From Saccharothrix sp. ALI-22-I (lineage in GTDB: Bacteria > Actinomycetota > Actinomycetes > Mycobacteriales > Pseudonocardiaceae), in NCBI RefSeq assembly GCF_001984175.1, contig NZ_MTQP01000056.1, positions 62,001-126,000 of the forward strand: a stretch of DNA of 64,000 nucleotides, written 5' to 3'. A program made the position numbers and the translations under genes. Numbering within the stretch: the first letter of the stretch is position 1; the number at the start of each line of letters is the position of its first letter. Below, in pieces: positions 33,868-42,126 of this stretch. The notes under the pieces were generated by a model. It had not been told where the DNA came from. It saw nothing but the letters and a program-made list of their open reading frames with translations, and ran no database searches.

Positions 33868-34698
33868 GTGTCCGACCAGCACGCGAGCGCGGAGCAGGCG
33901 CTCGGCACCACCGGCATCGCCAAGCGGGGCGTCGACGCGGCCGAGTCGCGCGCGGCCAACCGGATGTGGTGGGACGCCGACGCCGACGACTACCACGCCG
34001 AACACGGCGACTTCCTGGGCGCGGCGGACTTCGTGTGGTGCCCCGAGGGCGTCCGGGAGGAGGACGCCCGTTACCTCGGTGACCTGCGCGGACGCCGGGT
34101 GCTGGAGGTCGGCTGCGGTTCCGCGCCGTGCGCCCGGTGGCTGACGTCGCAGGGCGCGCACGCGGTGGCGTTCGACATCTCGGCCGGGATGCTGCGGCAC
34201 GCGGTGGCGGCGAACGCGGCGACCGGCGTGGCCGTGCCGTTGGTGCAGGCCAGCGCGGACCAGCTGCCGTTCGCGTCGGGCAGCTTCGACGCGGCCTGCT
34301 CGGCGTTCGGCGCGGTGCCGTTCGTGGCGGACGTGGGCGAGGTGTTCGGCGAGGTGGCGCGGGTGCTGCGGCCGGGCGCGCCGTGGGTGTTCTCGGTAAC
34401 TCACCCGATCCGGTGGATTTTCCCGGACGACCCGGGGCCGGGCGGACTGACCGTCACCCAGTCGTACTTCGACCGCACCCCGTACGTGGAAGTGGATGAC
34501 ACCGGTCGGGCGACGTACGTGGAGCACCACCGCACCACCGGTGACTACGTGCGGGCCCTCGCCGGCGCCGGCCTGGAACTGCTCGACGTGGTGGAGCCGG
34601 AGTGGCCGGCCGGGCACATCCGCACGTGGGGGCAGTGGAGCCCGCTGCGCGGCCGCCTGTTCCCGGGCACCGCGATCTTCCGCACCCGGAAGCCGTAA
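33868..34698 (+). CDS. SAM-dependent class I methyltransferase
   Basis: 276 residues with a Rossmann methyltransferase core: motif I VLEVGCGSAPCARWL, the acidic end of strand 2 (AFDISAGML), LVQASADQLPFASGSFDAACS and a post-core strand WVFSVTHPIRWIF. The N-terminal signature RMWWDADADDYHAEHG is typical of a small-molecule methyltransferase group common in actinobacteria. The acceptor is unknown. GTG 33868 follows GGAG. Confidence 0.88.
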   Translation: MSDQHASAEQALGTTGIAKRGVDAAESRAANRMWWDADADDYHAEHGDFLGAADFVWCPEGVREEDARYLGDLRGRRVLEVGCGSAPCARWLTSQGAHAVAFDISAGMLRHAVAANAATGVAVPLVQASADQLPFASGSFDAACSAFGAVPFVADVGEVFGEVARVLRPGAPWVFSVTHPIRWIFPDDPGPGGLTVTQSYFDRTPYVEVDDTGRATYVEHHRTTGDYVRALAGAGLELLDVVEPEWPAGHIRTWGQWSPLRGRLFPGTAIFRTRKP

Positions 34699-34708
34699 CC
34701 TGCCTGGC

Positions 34709-35632
34709 ATGACCGCCGGTCAAGGGCTGATGGAGGCGCAGAGCGCGCGCTTCGCGAGCGTCGACCCGCTGCTGCCGTCGGTGGTCGCGCCGCCGGAAGG
34801 CGATGTCATCACCGCCGCGCTGCCGGACGGCACCAGGGTCGCGGGCGTGCTGCACCGCCAGGTGCACGAGCGGCGCTCGCCCGCCCGGCTCTGGTCGGCC
34901 ACCGAGGTGTGGGAGCTGACGCCGTTGCTGGGCGCCGCCGGCGCGGCGGGCATGGACGCGCTGCTGCGCGCGTGGCGCAAGCGGCTGGACCTGCTCGGAC
35001 CGGCCGAGCGCGACTCGGCGTGCGTGCTGACCTGGCCGAGCCGGGACGCGGAGGCGACCAGGGCGCTGTTGGACCACGGCCTGGTGCCGTTGACCGTGAT
35101 CGCCGTGCGGCAGGCCCCGGCCCAACCGGTGACGGGCGCCGCGACGATCCGCCGTGCCACGCCCGCGGACCTGGAGACGGTGCTGGCACTGGCGCTGGCG
35201 GAGCTGCGCTACTCGTCGATGGTGGGTTCGACGGTGCACCGGCCGGACGCGGTGGAGCTGAAGCGGCGGACGTTGGCCGAGCGGCTGGCCGCGGGCAGTC
35301 CGGCGTGGCTGGCCGAGCGGGACGGCATCGCGGTGGGGCTGGCCGAGTGCGCACTGGTGACGTCGGAGCCGGGCAACTGGACCGCGACCAGGCTGCCGTA
35401 CGGCCGCTGGGGTTACGTGAACTGCGTGTCGGTGCCGCCGGGCGCGCGGGGCACCGGGGTGGGCCGCCAGCTCATGGCGCACGCGCACCGCGAGTTCCAG
35501 CGGCTGGGCACGGTCGGCACCTACCTCTACTACAACCCGCCGAACCCGCTGTCGTCGGTTTTCTGGCCACGCCAGGGTTACCGTCCACTGTGGACGATGT
35601 GGGAGGTGCGCCCGGCCGGGGCGCTGCGCTAG
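34709..35632 (+). CDS. GNAT family N-acetyltransferase with N-terminal extension
   Basis: A 307-residue protein, longer than a simple GNAT. Residues 145-300 hold the acetyltransferase fold (IRRATPADLETVLALALAELR, YVNCVSVPPGARGTGVGRQLMA, NPPNPLSSVFWPRQGYRPLWTMW). The first 140 residues look like a second, degenerate GNAT half (WPSRDAEATRALLDHGLVPLTV), so the protein may be a tandem GNAT with one active site. It starts ten bases after the methyltransferase gene and is probably co-transcribed. Confidence 0.82.
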   Translation: MTAGQGLMEAQSARFASVDPLLPSVVAPPEGDVITAALPDGTRVAGVLHRQVHERRSPARLWSATEVWELTPLLGAAGAAGMDALLRAWRKRLDLLGPAERDSACVLTWPSRDAEATRALLDHGLVPLTVIAVRQAPAQPVTGAATIRRATPADLETVLALALAELRYSSMVGSTVHRPDAVELKRRTLAERLAAGSPAWLAERDGIAVGLAECALVTSEPGNWTATRLPYGRWGYVNCVSVPPGARGTGVGRQLMAHAHREFQRLGTVGTYLYYNPPNPLSSVFWPRQGYRPLWTMWEVRPAGALR

Positions 35633-35716
35633 ACCGTTCGCCCGATTTGCACCGTTTGCGCTGGCAGAGCGCCATGTCACAGCCCATCGGGTTGCGATCC
35701 GACACCTGCCGGACGA

Positions 35717-35746
35717 CTATTTGAACTGACCAGTCAGTTCAAATAG
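35717..35746 (+). promoter_or_regulatory. TetR-type operator of the YhgE/Pip operon
   Basis: A perfect palindrome: CTATTTGAACTGAC and GTCAGTTCAAATAG separated by CA. The inner ACTGAC-NN-GTCAGT resembles operators of TetR repressors that control YhgE/Pip exporters. It lies between a promoter candidate (TTGCGA at 35692, GACTAT at 35715) and the ribosome site AGGAGG of the first gene. The TetR gene ending the operon (38281-38868) is the obvious ligand-responsive repressor. Confidence 0.8.
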
Positions 35747-35756
35747 GAGGTCCGCG

Positions 35757-36392
35757 GTGCAGATCCTCGCTCGGCGCGTCGGCGTCACCGGGCCGCACGG
35801 TCCGTTGCTGAAGCCGACGTCCCTGCTGGTCAAGCCGGGTGAGCTGGTACTGGTGGCCGGTGACCCGGGCGCGGGCCACACCGCGCTCGGCCTGGTGCTG
35901 TCCGGGCGGATGCGCCCGAACACCGGCGAGGTCTTCCCCTCCCCCGCCGAGCTGCGCAAACGGGTCGTGCTGGTGGACTCCCCCGACGTCACCGAGCCGG
36001 AAGCGTCGCTGGCGCTGGCCGGCGTGGTCGGCGAGGAGCTGGCCATGAACGGCGCCCGCAGCGGCCGCAGGGCGGTGGCGGACTGGCTGGTCGAGCGGGG
36101 TGCGGACGAGTACCTGGACCACCGGTTCGAGCAGGTCCCGGCCGCCACCCGGTGCGCGCTGATGCTGGAGCTGGCCGCCGCGCGCCCCGGCGTGACGACC
36201 CTCGTGCTGGACAGCCCCGACCGCTACCACGGCGACCCGAAGGGCTGGTGGGAGCTGGCGCGCGCACACGTGACGCCCGACCGGTCCGTGATCGCCCTCT
36301 GCACGACCACCACCGCCACCGCGCTGGATGTGCCCACCGCGCGGATCGGCGCCGACAACGTTCCCGACACCGTTCCCGAGGAGTCCGAGTGA
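35757..36392 (+). CDS. Degenerate ABC ATPase-like protein of a YhgE/Pip operon
   Basis: A 211-residue protein with the outline of an ABC ATPase but missing key residues. The P-loop reads GDPGAGHT with His at residue 41 in place of the catalytic Lys, the signature sequence is not recognisable, and the Walker B end reads LVLDSPD (D152, then Ser in place of Glu). It is unlikely to hydrolyse ATP in the normal way. It starts the operon just after the TetR operator and overlaps the YhgE gene (GTGA), so a structural or regulatory role with that exporter is inferred. Confidence 0.75.
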   Translation: MQILARRVGVTGPHGPLLKPTSLLVKPGELVLVAGDPGAGHTALGLVLSGRMRPNTGEVFPSPAELRKRVVLVDSPDVTEPEASLALAGVVGEELAMNGARSGRRAVADWLVERGADEYLDHRFEQVPAATRCALMLELAAARPGVTTLVLDSPDRYHGDPKGWWELARAHVTPDRSVIALCTTTTATALDVPTARIGADNVPDTVPEESE

Positions 36393-38284
36393 CCGCCGTC
36401 CGGATGGCGTTCAACGAGCTGCGCCGGATCACCTCCGGCAAGCTGCCGAAGCTCGCGGTGCTGGCGTTGACGCTGGTGCCGCTGCTCTACGCGGCGCTCT
36501 ACCTGTACGCCAACAAGGACCCGTACGCGCACCTCGACCAGGTGCCCGCCGCGCTGGTCGTGGAGGACAAGGGCGCGGCCGCGAGTGACGGCACTCGCCT
36601 GGACGCGGGGCGCGACGTGGCCGAGGAGCTGGTGAACGGCGACAGGTTCGACTGGCACCGGGTGAACGCCTCGGAGGCCGAGAAAGGCGTGCGCGACGGG
36701 ACCTACACGTTCGCGTTGACCCTGCCCGAGGACTTCTCCCAGGCGCTGCTGTCGTCCGGCGACTTCACGCCCCGCCAAGGCGTCATCGTGCTGACCACCA
36801 ACGACGCGAACAACTACCTGGGCTCCACGATCGCCAACCAGGTCGTCGCCGAGGTCCGCCGGTCGGTGTCGGTGAAGGTGGGCGCGGAGGCGGCGGACAA
36901 GCTGCTGCTCGGCTTCTCCACGATCCGGCAGAAGACCGCCGAGGCCGCCGACGGCGCGACGAAGCTCGCCACCGGCCAGCAGGACGCCTACACGGGCGCG
37001 CAGCAACTCGCGGACGGCAGTGTTTCTTTGGCCGATGGTTCGGCGCAGGTGTCGTCCGGGCTGACGCGGCTGCGCGACTCGACCGCTTCCCTGCCGGTGA
37101 AGGCGCAGCAGCTGGCGTCCGGCGCTCGCCAGGTCGCGGACGGCAACGAGACGGTCGCGATCACCGCCGAGGACTACGCGGTCAAGGCCCAGGACCTGGT
37201 GAACCGGCTGGACGCGGTGAACGGGGACGTGGCGACGCGGCTGCGGGCGCTCGGGTTCTCCGAGGAAGAGGTGCAACGCGTGCTCGGGGCGTTGGGCGAG
37301 GTCCGCAAGCCGGTGGACGACGCGAACGGCAAGGTCCAGGGCGCGGCCGGGCAGCTGCGGACGTTGGCGGACGGCGCTCGGCAGGTCTCCGACGGGGCGG
37401 CGCAGCTGGCCGCGAGCACGCCGGCGCTGACCGACGCGATCACCAGGCTGAACGACGGCGCGGCGCAGGTCGCGTCCGGGGCGGTGCGGGTGCGGGACGG
37501 CGCGGGGCAGCTGCGTGACGGCTCGAAGCAGCTGGTGGACGGGGCGAATCAGCTGCGCGACGGGCTGGCCGCGGGTGTCTCGGAGATCCCCAACCCCGAC
37601 GACCCGACCCGTGAGTCGACCGCGCAGACGATCGGCGACCCGGTGAACGTGCGCGGGGTGAGCCAGACGTCCGCGGGCAGCTACGGCGCGGGCCTGGCAC
37701 CGTTCTTCCTCGGGCTGGCCACCTGGATCGGCGCGTTCGTGCTGTTCCTGCTGCTCAAGCCGCTGTCCCGGCGTGGACTCGCGGGCGGTCAGTCGCCGTT
37801 GCGGGTGGCTCTGGGTGGCTGGCTGCCCGGTGTGCTGCTGGGTGCGGCGCAGGTCGTGGTGATGTTCGCCGTGGTCACGTTGGTGGTGGACATCCGGCCG
37901 TCGCACCCGCTGGGCACGCTGGGGTTCCTGCTGCTGGTGTCGGCGACGTTCGTGGCGGTGCTGCACGCGTTGAACGCCCTGTTCGGCGCGGTCGGCAAGT
38001 TCATCGGCCTGGTGCTGCTGATCCTGCAGCTGGTCAGCGCGGGCGGCACGTTCCCGTGGCAGACCATCCCGGTGCCGCTGTACCCGCTGCACTACGGGCT
38101 GCCGATGGGCTACGCCGTGGACGGGCTGCGGCACCTCATGTACGGCGGGTCGCTGGGCGGCGTCGGCCGGGACGCGCTGATCCTGGTCGGCTACCTCGTC
38201 GCGGGCCTTGCCTTGGCGACGCTCGCCGCGTACAAGCAGCGGGTGTGGACCCCGTCTCGTCTCAAGCCCGAGTTGGTGCTGTGA
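36389..38284 (+). CDS. YhgE/Pip domain membrane protein
   Basis: 631 residues. A membrane helix near residues 20-45 (LPKLAVLALTLVPLLYAALYLY) precedes a large extracytoplasmic part that includes the heptad-like repeats typical of YhgE (LADGSVSLADGSAQVSSGL, DGARQVSDGAAQLAAS, LNDGAAQVASGAVRVRDGA). The C-terminal 200 residues hold five more membrane helices of the ABC-2 permease type ending in MGYAVDGLRHLMYGGSLGG. Related proteins export lipids or drugs or serve as phage receptors. It is GTGA-coupled on both sides to the pseudo-ATPase and TetR genes. Confidence 0.9.
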   Translation: MTAVRMAFNELRRITSGKLPKLAVLALTLVPLLYAALYLYANKDPYAHLDQVPAALVVEDKGAAASDGTRLDAGRDVAEELVNGDRFDWHRVNASEAEKGVRDGTYTFALTLPEDFSQALLSSGDFTPRQGVIVLTTNDANNYLGSTIANQVVAEVRRSVSVKVGAEAADKLLLGFSTIRQKTAEAADGATKLATGQQDAYTGAQQLADGSVSLADGSAQVSSGLTRLRDSTASLPVKAQQLASGARQVADGNETVAITAEDYAVKAQDLVNRLDAVNGDVATRLRALGFSEEEVQRVLGALGEVRKPVDDANGKVQGAAGQLRTLADGARQVSDGAAQLAASTPALTDAITRLNDGAAQVASGAVRVRDGAGQLRDGSKQLVDGANQLRDGLAAGVSEIPNPDDPTRESTAQTIGDPVNVRGVSQTSAGSYGAGLAPFFLGLATWIGAFVLFLLLKPLSRRGLAGGQSPLRVALGGWLPGVLLGAAQVVVMFAVVTLVVDIRPSHPLGTLGFLLLVSATFVAVLHALNALFGAVGKFIGLVLLILQLVSAGGTFPWQTIPVPLYPLHYGLPMGYAVDGLRHLMYGGSLGGVGRDALILVGYLVAGLALATLAAYKQRVWTPSRLKPELVL

Positions 38285-38868
38285 CCCGCCCCGGTCGCAC
38301 CGCGGCGACCAAGCAGAAGCTGTTCGACGCCGCGCTGCGGCTCGTCGGCGAACGCGGCGCGGCGAGCGTGACGGTGGAGGAGATCGCCGCCGAGGCCGGG
38401 GTGGCGAAGGGGACGGTCTACTACAACTTCGCCAGCAAGGACGCGCTGGTGGACGCGCTGCTGCGGCACGGCGTCGACCTGCTGGCCGCCCGGCTCCGAG
38501 TCGCCGAGGAGGAGGACGAGACGTCCTCGGCGATGGCGACGTTGGTGGACGGGATGCTCGGGTTCTTCGCCGAGTACCCGGCGTTCGGGCAGTTGCTGGT
38601 GTCCGAGCTGTGGCGCACGCCCGGCCAGTGGCACGACACGCTGAGCCTGCTGCGCGACGACATCGTGTCCATCGTGCGCGGCCAGATGCAGCGCCTGTCC
38701 GACACCGGTCGGCTGCCCGACGGCGTGCAGGTCGGCACGGCGTCGGCGGCGTTGTTCGGCACCCTGCTGGTGATCGCGCTGGACTGGCAGGTGTTCCAGC
38801 CCGAACGGAGCCTCGCCGACGTGCGCGAGTCGGTGTTATCCCTGGTCCGGGGCCTGCGGCCGAGCTGA
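38281..38868 (+). CDS. TetR/AcrR family transcriptional regulator
   Basis: A 195-residue repressor: HTH at residues 10-55 (RTAATKQKLFDAALRLVGERG, VTVEEIAAEAGVAKGTVYYNF) and an all-helical ligand-binding domain. Its GTG overlaps the YhgE stop, so it is the last gene of the operon. The perfect palindrome at 35717-35746 in front of the operon is its likely operator, making the system autoregulated and inducible by an exported compound. Confidence 0.9.
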   Translation: MTRPGRTAATKQKLFDAALRLVGERGAASVTVEEIAAEAGVAKGTVYYNFASKDALVDALLRHGVDLLAARLRVAEEEDETSSAMATLVDGMLGFFAEYPAFGQLLVSELWRTPGQWHDTLSLLRDDIVSIVRGQMQRLSDTGRLPDGVQVGTASAALFGTLLVIALDWQVFQPERSLADVRESVLSLVRGLRPS

Positions 38869-39026
38869 ACGGCGATCACGGCTCGACCGTTGTGTGTGCT
38901 CGGTGCGGCGGCGGCAGCCCATCGGTCGGGCCCGAGCGGCGACTCGTAGCAGCCGAGGCAGGGGGCGTGGCCGGGTTGCGTGGCCGGGTTGCGGCACACG
39001 CTCCCGTCCGGGTGGTCACCCGACGC

Positions 39027-39635
39027 CTAGCGCCGCATGACCCAGGTGTCGACCTCGCCGACCTGGTGCACCGACGGCGGTCTGCCGTCCAGGGCTCGGT
39101 GCACGGCTTCGAGCACGCCCACCGACGCCTCCTCGTGGCTGAGCCAGTGGGTTTTGCCGCCGTGCCGGACGAACCCCAGCACCACCTGCTGCGTCGGGTG
39201 GCCCTCCAACGCCGGGTCGGGCACGCCGCGCACCGCGCGGATGGCAGCGCTGTCGTGCACCTCAACCACCGGGGCGTGCGGGGCGAGCAGGGGCGCGACG
39301 GCCTGGAGCACGTCGTCCCGGTAACTCGCGTGCACCCACGCCACCAGCAGGTCCGCCGGCCGCTCCATCACCTCCCGGACCCGGTCGGCCAACTCGCGCG
39401 GCAGGGACCAGTCCGCCGCGACCGCGACCCGTTGCCCGCCCTGCTGCCCGGTCTCGGCCCGGCTCACGTGCGGCACGTGGCTGCGCCCGCGCAGGGCCGC
39501 CTTGGCCGCACTGCCCAACGTCCCGTCCGGCCGGCGGCTGGGCAGCACCACCTGCCACCCCTGGGCCAGCAGCTCGTCCGCGCACCCCTTCAGCATCCCG
39601 GTGCCGCCCAGCACCAACGCCGTCCGCTCGCTCAT
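39027..39635 (-). CDS. NAD(P)-binding Rossmann-fold (short-chain dehydrogenase-like) protein
   Basis: A 202-residue protein starting with the dinucleotide-binding loop TALVLGGTGMLKGCADELL and a following basic strand end (VVLPSRRPDG), which favours NADP. No SDR catalytic Tyr-x-x-x-Lys is evident; the rest (LADRVREVMERPADLLVAWVHAS, GGKTHWLSHEEASVGVLEAV) matches a group of short actinobacterial and bacillar proteins annotated as short-chain dehydrogenases of unknown reaction. ATGA overlap with the upstream kinase-like gene shows they form one unit. Confidence 0.75.
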   Translation of the reverse strand: MSERTALVLGGTGMLKGCADELLAQGWQVVLPSRRPDGTLGSAAKAALRGRSHVPHVSRAETGQQGGQRVAVAADWSLPRELADRVREVMERPADLLVAWVHASYRDDVLQAVAPLLAPHAPVVEVHDSAAIRAVRGVPDPALEGHPTQQVVLGFVRHGGKTHWLSHEEASVGVLEAVHRALDGRPPSVHQVGEVDTWVMRR

Positions 39636-40228
39636 CGCACCGACTCCTCGCCGCGTTCGGCGGCCCGACGCAGAGGCCCGGACCGCCATTGGTCGACCTC
39701 ACGCTGCCCGCGCAACCGCACCACCGCCAGTCGATCGCCGTGCTCGCCTTCGAGCACGGCGCGGACCCGTTCGCCGGTGCGCCCGTGCGATTTCCACGCC
39801 CACCGCAGCAGGTGTTCGGGATCGGTGAACACCGTCCGCAGCGGCGGTTCGACGTTACCGTTCCACAGTTCCTGCCGGCGGAACCGCCGCACCGCCGTCC
39901 GCACCGCCACCCGCCGCATCACCACGTGCCGCGGGTGGTCCAACCAGAGCAACGTGTCGGCGTGCTCCAGCAGCAACGGCCGAGCCAGGCTGTACTGCCA
40001 CTCGGTAGCCCACGCGCCCAGTTTGACGAACCGGCGCACGTCAGCCTCGAACTCCGGCCTCGGTGTCCACTGTGGACCATGGAACAGCGAGTCCATCTCC
40101 ACATAGGACAGCCCGAGCGCGCGTGCGACGAGACTCGCCAGCGTCGACTTCCCCGAGCCCGACGTACCGGCCACGAGCACCCGGCGCGGCGGGTGCGGCA
40201 ACTCGTCGGCTGGTCCCAAGAGCGGCAC
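39632..40228 (-). CDS. P-loop nucleotide kinase-like protein (FlaR/adenylate kinase-like)
   Basis: 198 residues with Walker A VLVAGTSGSGKSTLASLVARAL, the acceptor-type segment SYVEMDSLFHGPQWTPRP and a lid-like region WLDHPRHVVMRRVAVRTAVRR. This is the pattern of small adenylate-kinase-like proteins (sometimes called FlaR or topology-modulation protein) whose substrate is not known. Basic residues in the C-terminal half suggest binding of a phosphorylated ligand or nucleic acid. It is translationally coupled to the gene downstream. Confidence 0.8.
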   Translation of the reverse strand: MPLLGPADELPHPPRRVLVAGTSGSGKSTLASLVARALGLSYVEMDSLFHGPQWTPRPEFEADVRRFVKLGAWATEWQYSLARPLLLEHADTLLWLDHPRHVVMRRVAVRTAVRRFRRQELWNGNVEPPLRTVFTDPEHLLRWAWKSHGRTGERVRAVLEGEHGDRLAVVRLRGQREVDQWRSGPLRRAAERGEESVR

Positions 40229-40731
40229 CGAGCCAGGCTACCGCCGCACCGCAACCGCCGGTGGCGAGTCCGGAACACGGAGTGAAGATCACCCGAGTGA
40301 GCGAACCATCCGTGAATGGAAGATTCGACGGAAACTTTCAGCGCACCATTGACGTTGCCGGGAGAGAAGAAGGAGGCGGCACGGCGGGACCAGTGGGCAC
40401 AGCGCCGGACGCGGGGTCGAACAGCAGGACGAAGGCGGACACTGGCGAAGGCGCCCACCACGCGCTCGGCCACCACGGACGCTCAGCCACCACGGGCTCT
40501 GGCGCAGGCGGAGGCCAGCAGGCGACCAACCCGACCCGCTGGGACGCCGGTCGACAGTCGGGCAGGGGGCCGGCGGTCGGGCAGGGGCCAGCGGAGGTCG
40601 GCAAGCGGAGGCCGGGTAGCGGGCAGGGCGGCGCAGCCGGCTGCTGGTGGTTGGCATGAGCAGCGTCGTGGTGCGGCGGTAACGCGTGGTCAGGGGGCCG
40701 GCGGGTGCTGGCGGGGGTGCTAGTGCGGGCG
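40229..40731. other. Intergenic stretch of 503 bases without a recognised gene
   Basis: Open frames exist on both strands (for example from GTG 40282 on the plus strand), but their third positions lack the strong G/C bias of neighbouring genes and the peptides are Gly/Arg/Pro low-complexity. Bases 40270-40370 are less GC-rich than the surroundings and probably hold the upstream region of the kinase-like gene. The 3' end contains GCTAG repeats and no convincing terminator. Confidence 0.6.
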
Positions 40732-42018
40732 CTAGCGGAGGTCTAGTAGTTCCAGTACGCGTACGGGGTCGCCGGTTTCGAAGCTGCGGTTGGCGGCGAA
40801 GCCGGTGAGCAGGGAGAGGGCGCCGTCGCGGTGGGTGGCGTGGCGTCCCAGTGGGTCGGGTTGGCCGGGTGTGCCGTACAGGACCTCGGTCATGCGTTGG
40901 TCGGCGCCGCCATGACCGCCGGTGGCTAGTTCCAGTGGGATCTCGTGGGCTTGCTCGAACAGTGGCTGGACGGTCAGACGGACCCGGGACTCCTCGGGGT
41001 TGGCCTGTTTGCCGTGCACGGCGGGCTGTTGGCCGCTGACCCAGGTGTTCTCTACGACCTCCAGCTCCAGCCGTCCCCTGCTGCCGTTGACCATCAGGCG
41101 GTAGCCCTCCCACGGGGAGTAGGCGGTGAGGTGGTAGGTCAGGTCGGCGCCGTTGGCGTAGCGGACCAGCACCGACATGTCGTCCTCAATGGACACGCCG
41201 GGGGCGAAGGGGTTCTGGTCGCGGTGGTAGCCGTCGTCGTGTTCGGCGTCGAGGTAGAGCCGGCGTAGCCAGTCGTTGCGCTCGATGTGCAGGGCGAACG
41301 GGTCGTCCTGCGCTTCCGGTGAGCCGTGGACCCGGTCGTAGGGGCGGTGGTAGCCGTGGCGTTCGCCGTTCTCTTCGCCGTAGAAGAACAGCCGGCCGTG
41401 CGCGTACACGACCTCGGGCACGGAGTCGACCCACCAGTTGAGCAGGTCGAAGTGGTGCGTGGCCTTGTGGACCATCAGGCCGCCGGAGTTGGCCTTGTCC
41501 CGGTGCCAGCGGCGGAAGTAGTCGGCGCCGTGGCGGACGTCGAGCAGCCACTCGAAGTGCACCGATCCGATCTCGCCTACCGCGCCTTCGGTCAGGAGTT
41601 CGCGGACCTTCTCGTGCACCGGGTTGTACCGGTAGTTGAACGCGACGGTGACCTGGCCGTCGTTGCGCTCCACCGCGTCGAAGATCTTGCCGACGCTCGG
41701 CGCGTCGACCGTCATCGGTTTCTCGGTGACGACGTCGCACCCCGCGTCCAACGCCTCCACGATGTAGGTGTCGTGGTGCCGGTCGACGGTGGTGACCACG
41801 ACGACGTCGACCCGCTCGGCGGCCAGCATTCGGAGGAAGTCCTCGGCCGCGTAGGTCGGCACGGGCCGGTCGAGGCGTTCGTTGTGCACGGCCATGCGGG
41901 TGGGGTTGACGTCGCAGAACGCGACCAGCTCCCCGAACTCCGCGTGCCGGACGATCGCGTCGATGTGCCGTTCGGCCCGTGCGCCGGTACCCACGACCGC
42001 GTAACGCCTGCGTGCCAT
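40732..42018 (-). CDS. Gfo/Idh/MocA family oxidoreductase
   Basis: A 428-residue cytoplasmic dehydrogenase. Residues 1-125 form the NAD(P) domain (YAVVGTGARAERHIDAI, then DVVTEKPMTVDAPSVGKI with the catalytic EKP). The second domain carries the substrate-site His pair (GLMVHKATHHFDLLNWW). It should oxidise or reduce a sugar or cyclitol derivative. A LacI-type operator lies 14 bases before the ATG, pointing to sugar-induced expression. No transporter or repressor gene for that sugar is adjacent. Confidence 0.92.
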   Translation of the reverse strand: MARRRYAVVGTGARAERHIDAIVRHAEFGELVAFCDVNPTRMAVHNERLDRPVPTYAAEDFLRMLAAERVDVVVVTTVDRHHDTYIVEALDAGCDVVTEKPMTVDAPSVGKIFDAVERNDGQVTVAFNYRYNPVHEKVRELLTEGAVGEIGSVHFEWLLDVRHGADYFRRWHRDKANSGGLMVHKATHHFDLLNWWVDSVPEVVYAHGRLFFYGEENGERHGYHRPYDRVHGSPEAQDDPFALHIERNDWLRRLYLDAEHDDGYHRDQNPFAPGVSIEDDMSVLVRYANGADLTYHLTAYSPWEGYRLMVNGSRGRLELEVVENTWVSGQQPAVHGKQANPEESRVRLTVQPLFEQAHEIPLELATGGHGGADQRMTEVLYGTPGQPDPLGRHATHRDGALSLLTGFAANRSFETGDPVRVLELLDLR

Positions 42019-42031
42019 GCCCAGGCCTCCA

Positions 42032-42045
42032 GGTAAGCGTTTTCC
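42032..42045 (-). promoter_or_regulatory. LacI-family operator upstream of the Gfo/Idh/MocA gene
   Basis: GGTAAGCGTTTTCC fits the LacI/GalR-family half-site pattern (AAnCGnTT core with flanking G and C) and lies just upstream of the start at 42018, where a bound repressor would block transcription or elongation. The cognate repressor is not in this window. Confidence 0.5.
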
Positions 42046-42126
42046 TCACGCTAGCCGGACACGCTAGCCGGAGTGGTCCGCACCCCGTCAAGGGCGGCCG
42101 AACGTCGTGCTGACCCGTCGGGTCGC

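Noticed and set aside
40282-40659. Plus-strand frame starting at GTG 40282
   Set aside because: Third positions lack the G/C bias of real genes here and the peptide is Gly/Ser/Arg low-complexity with no ribosome site.
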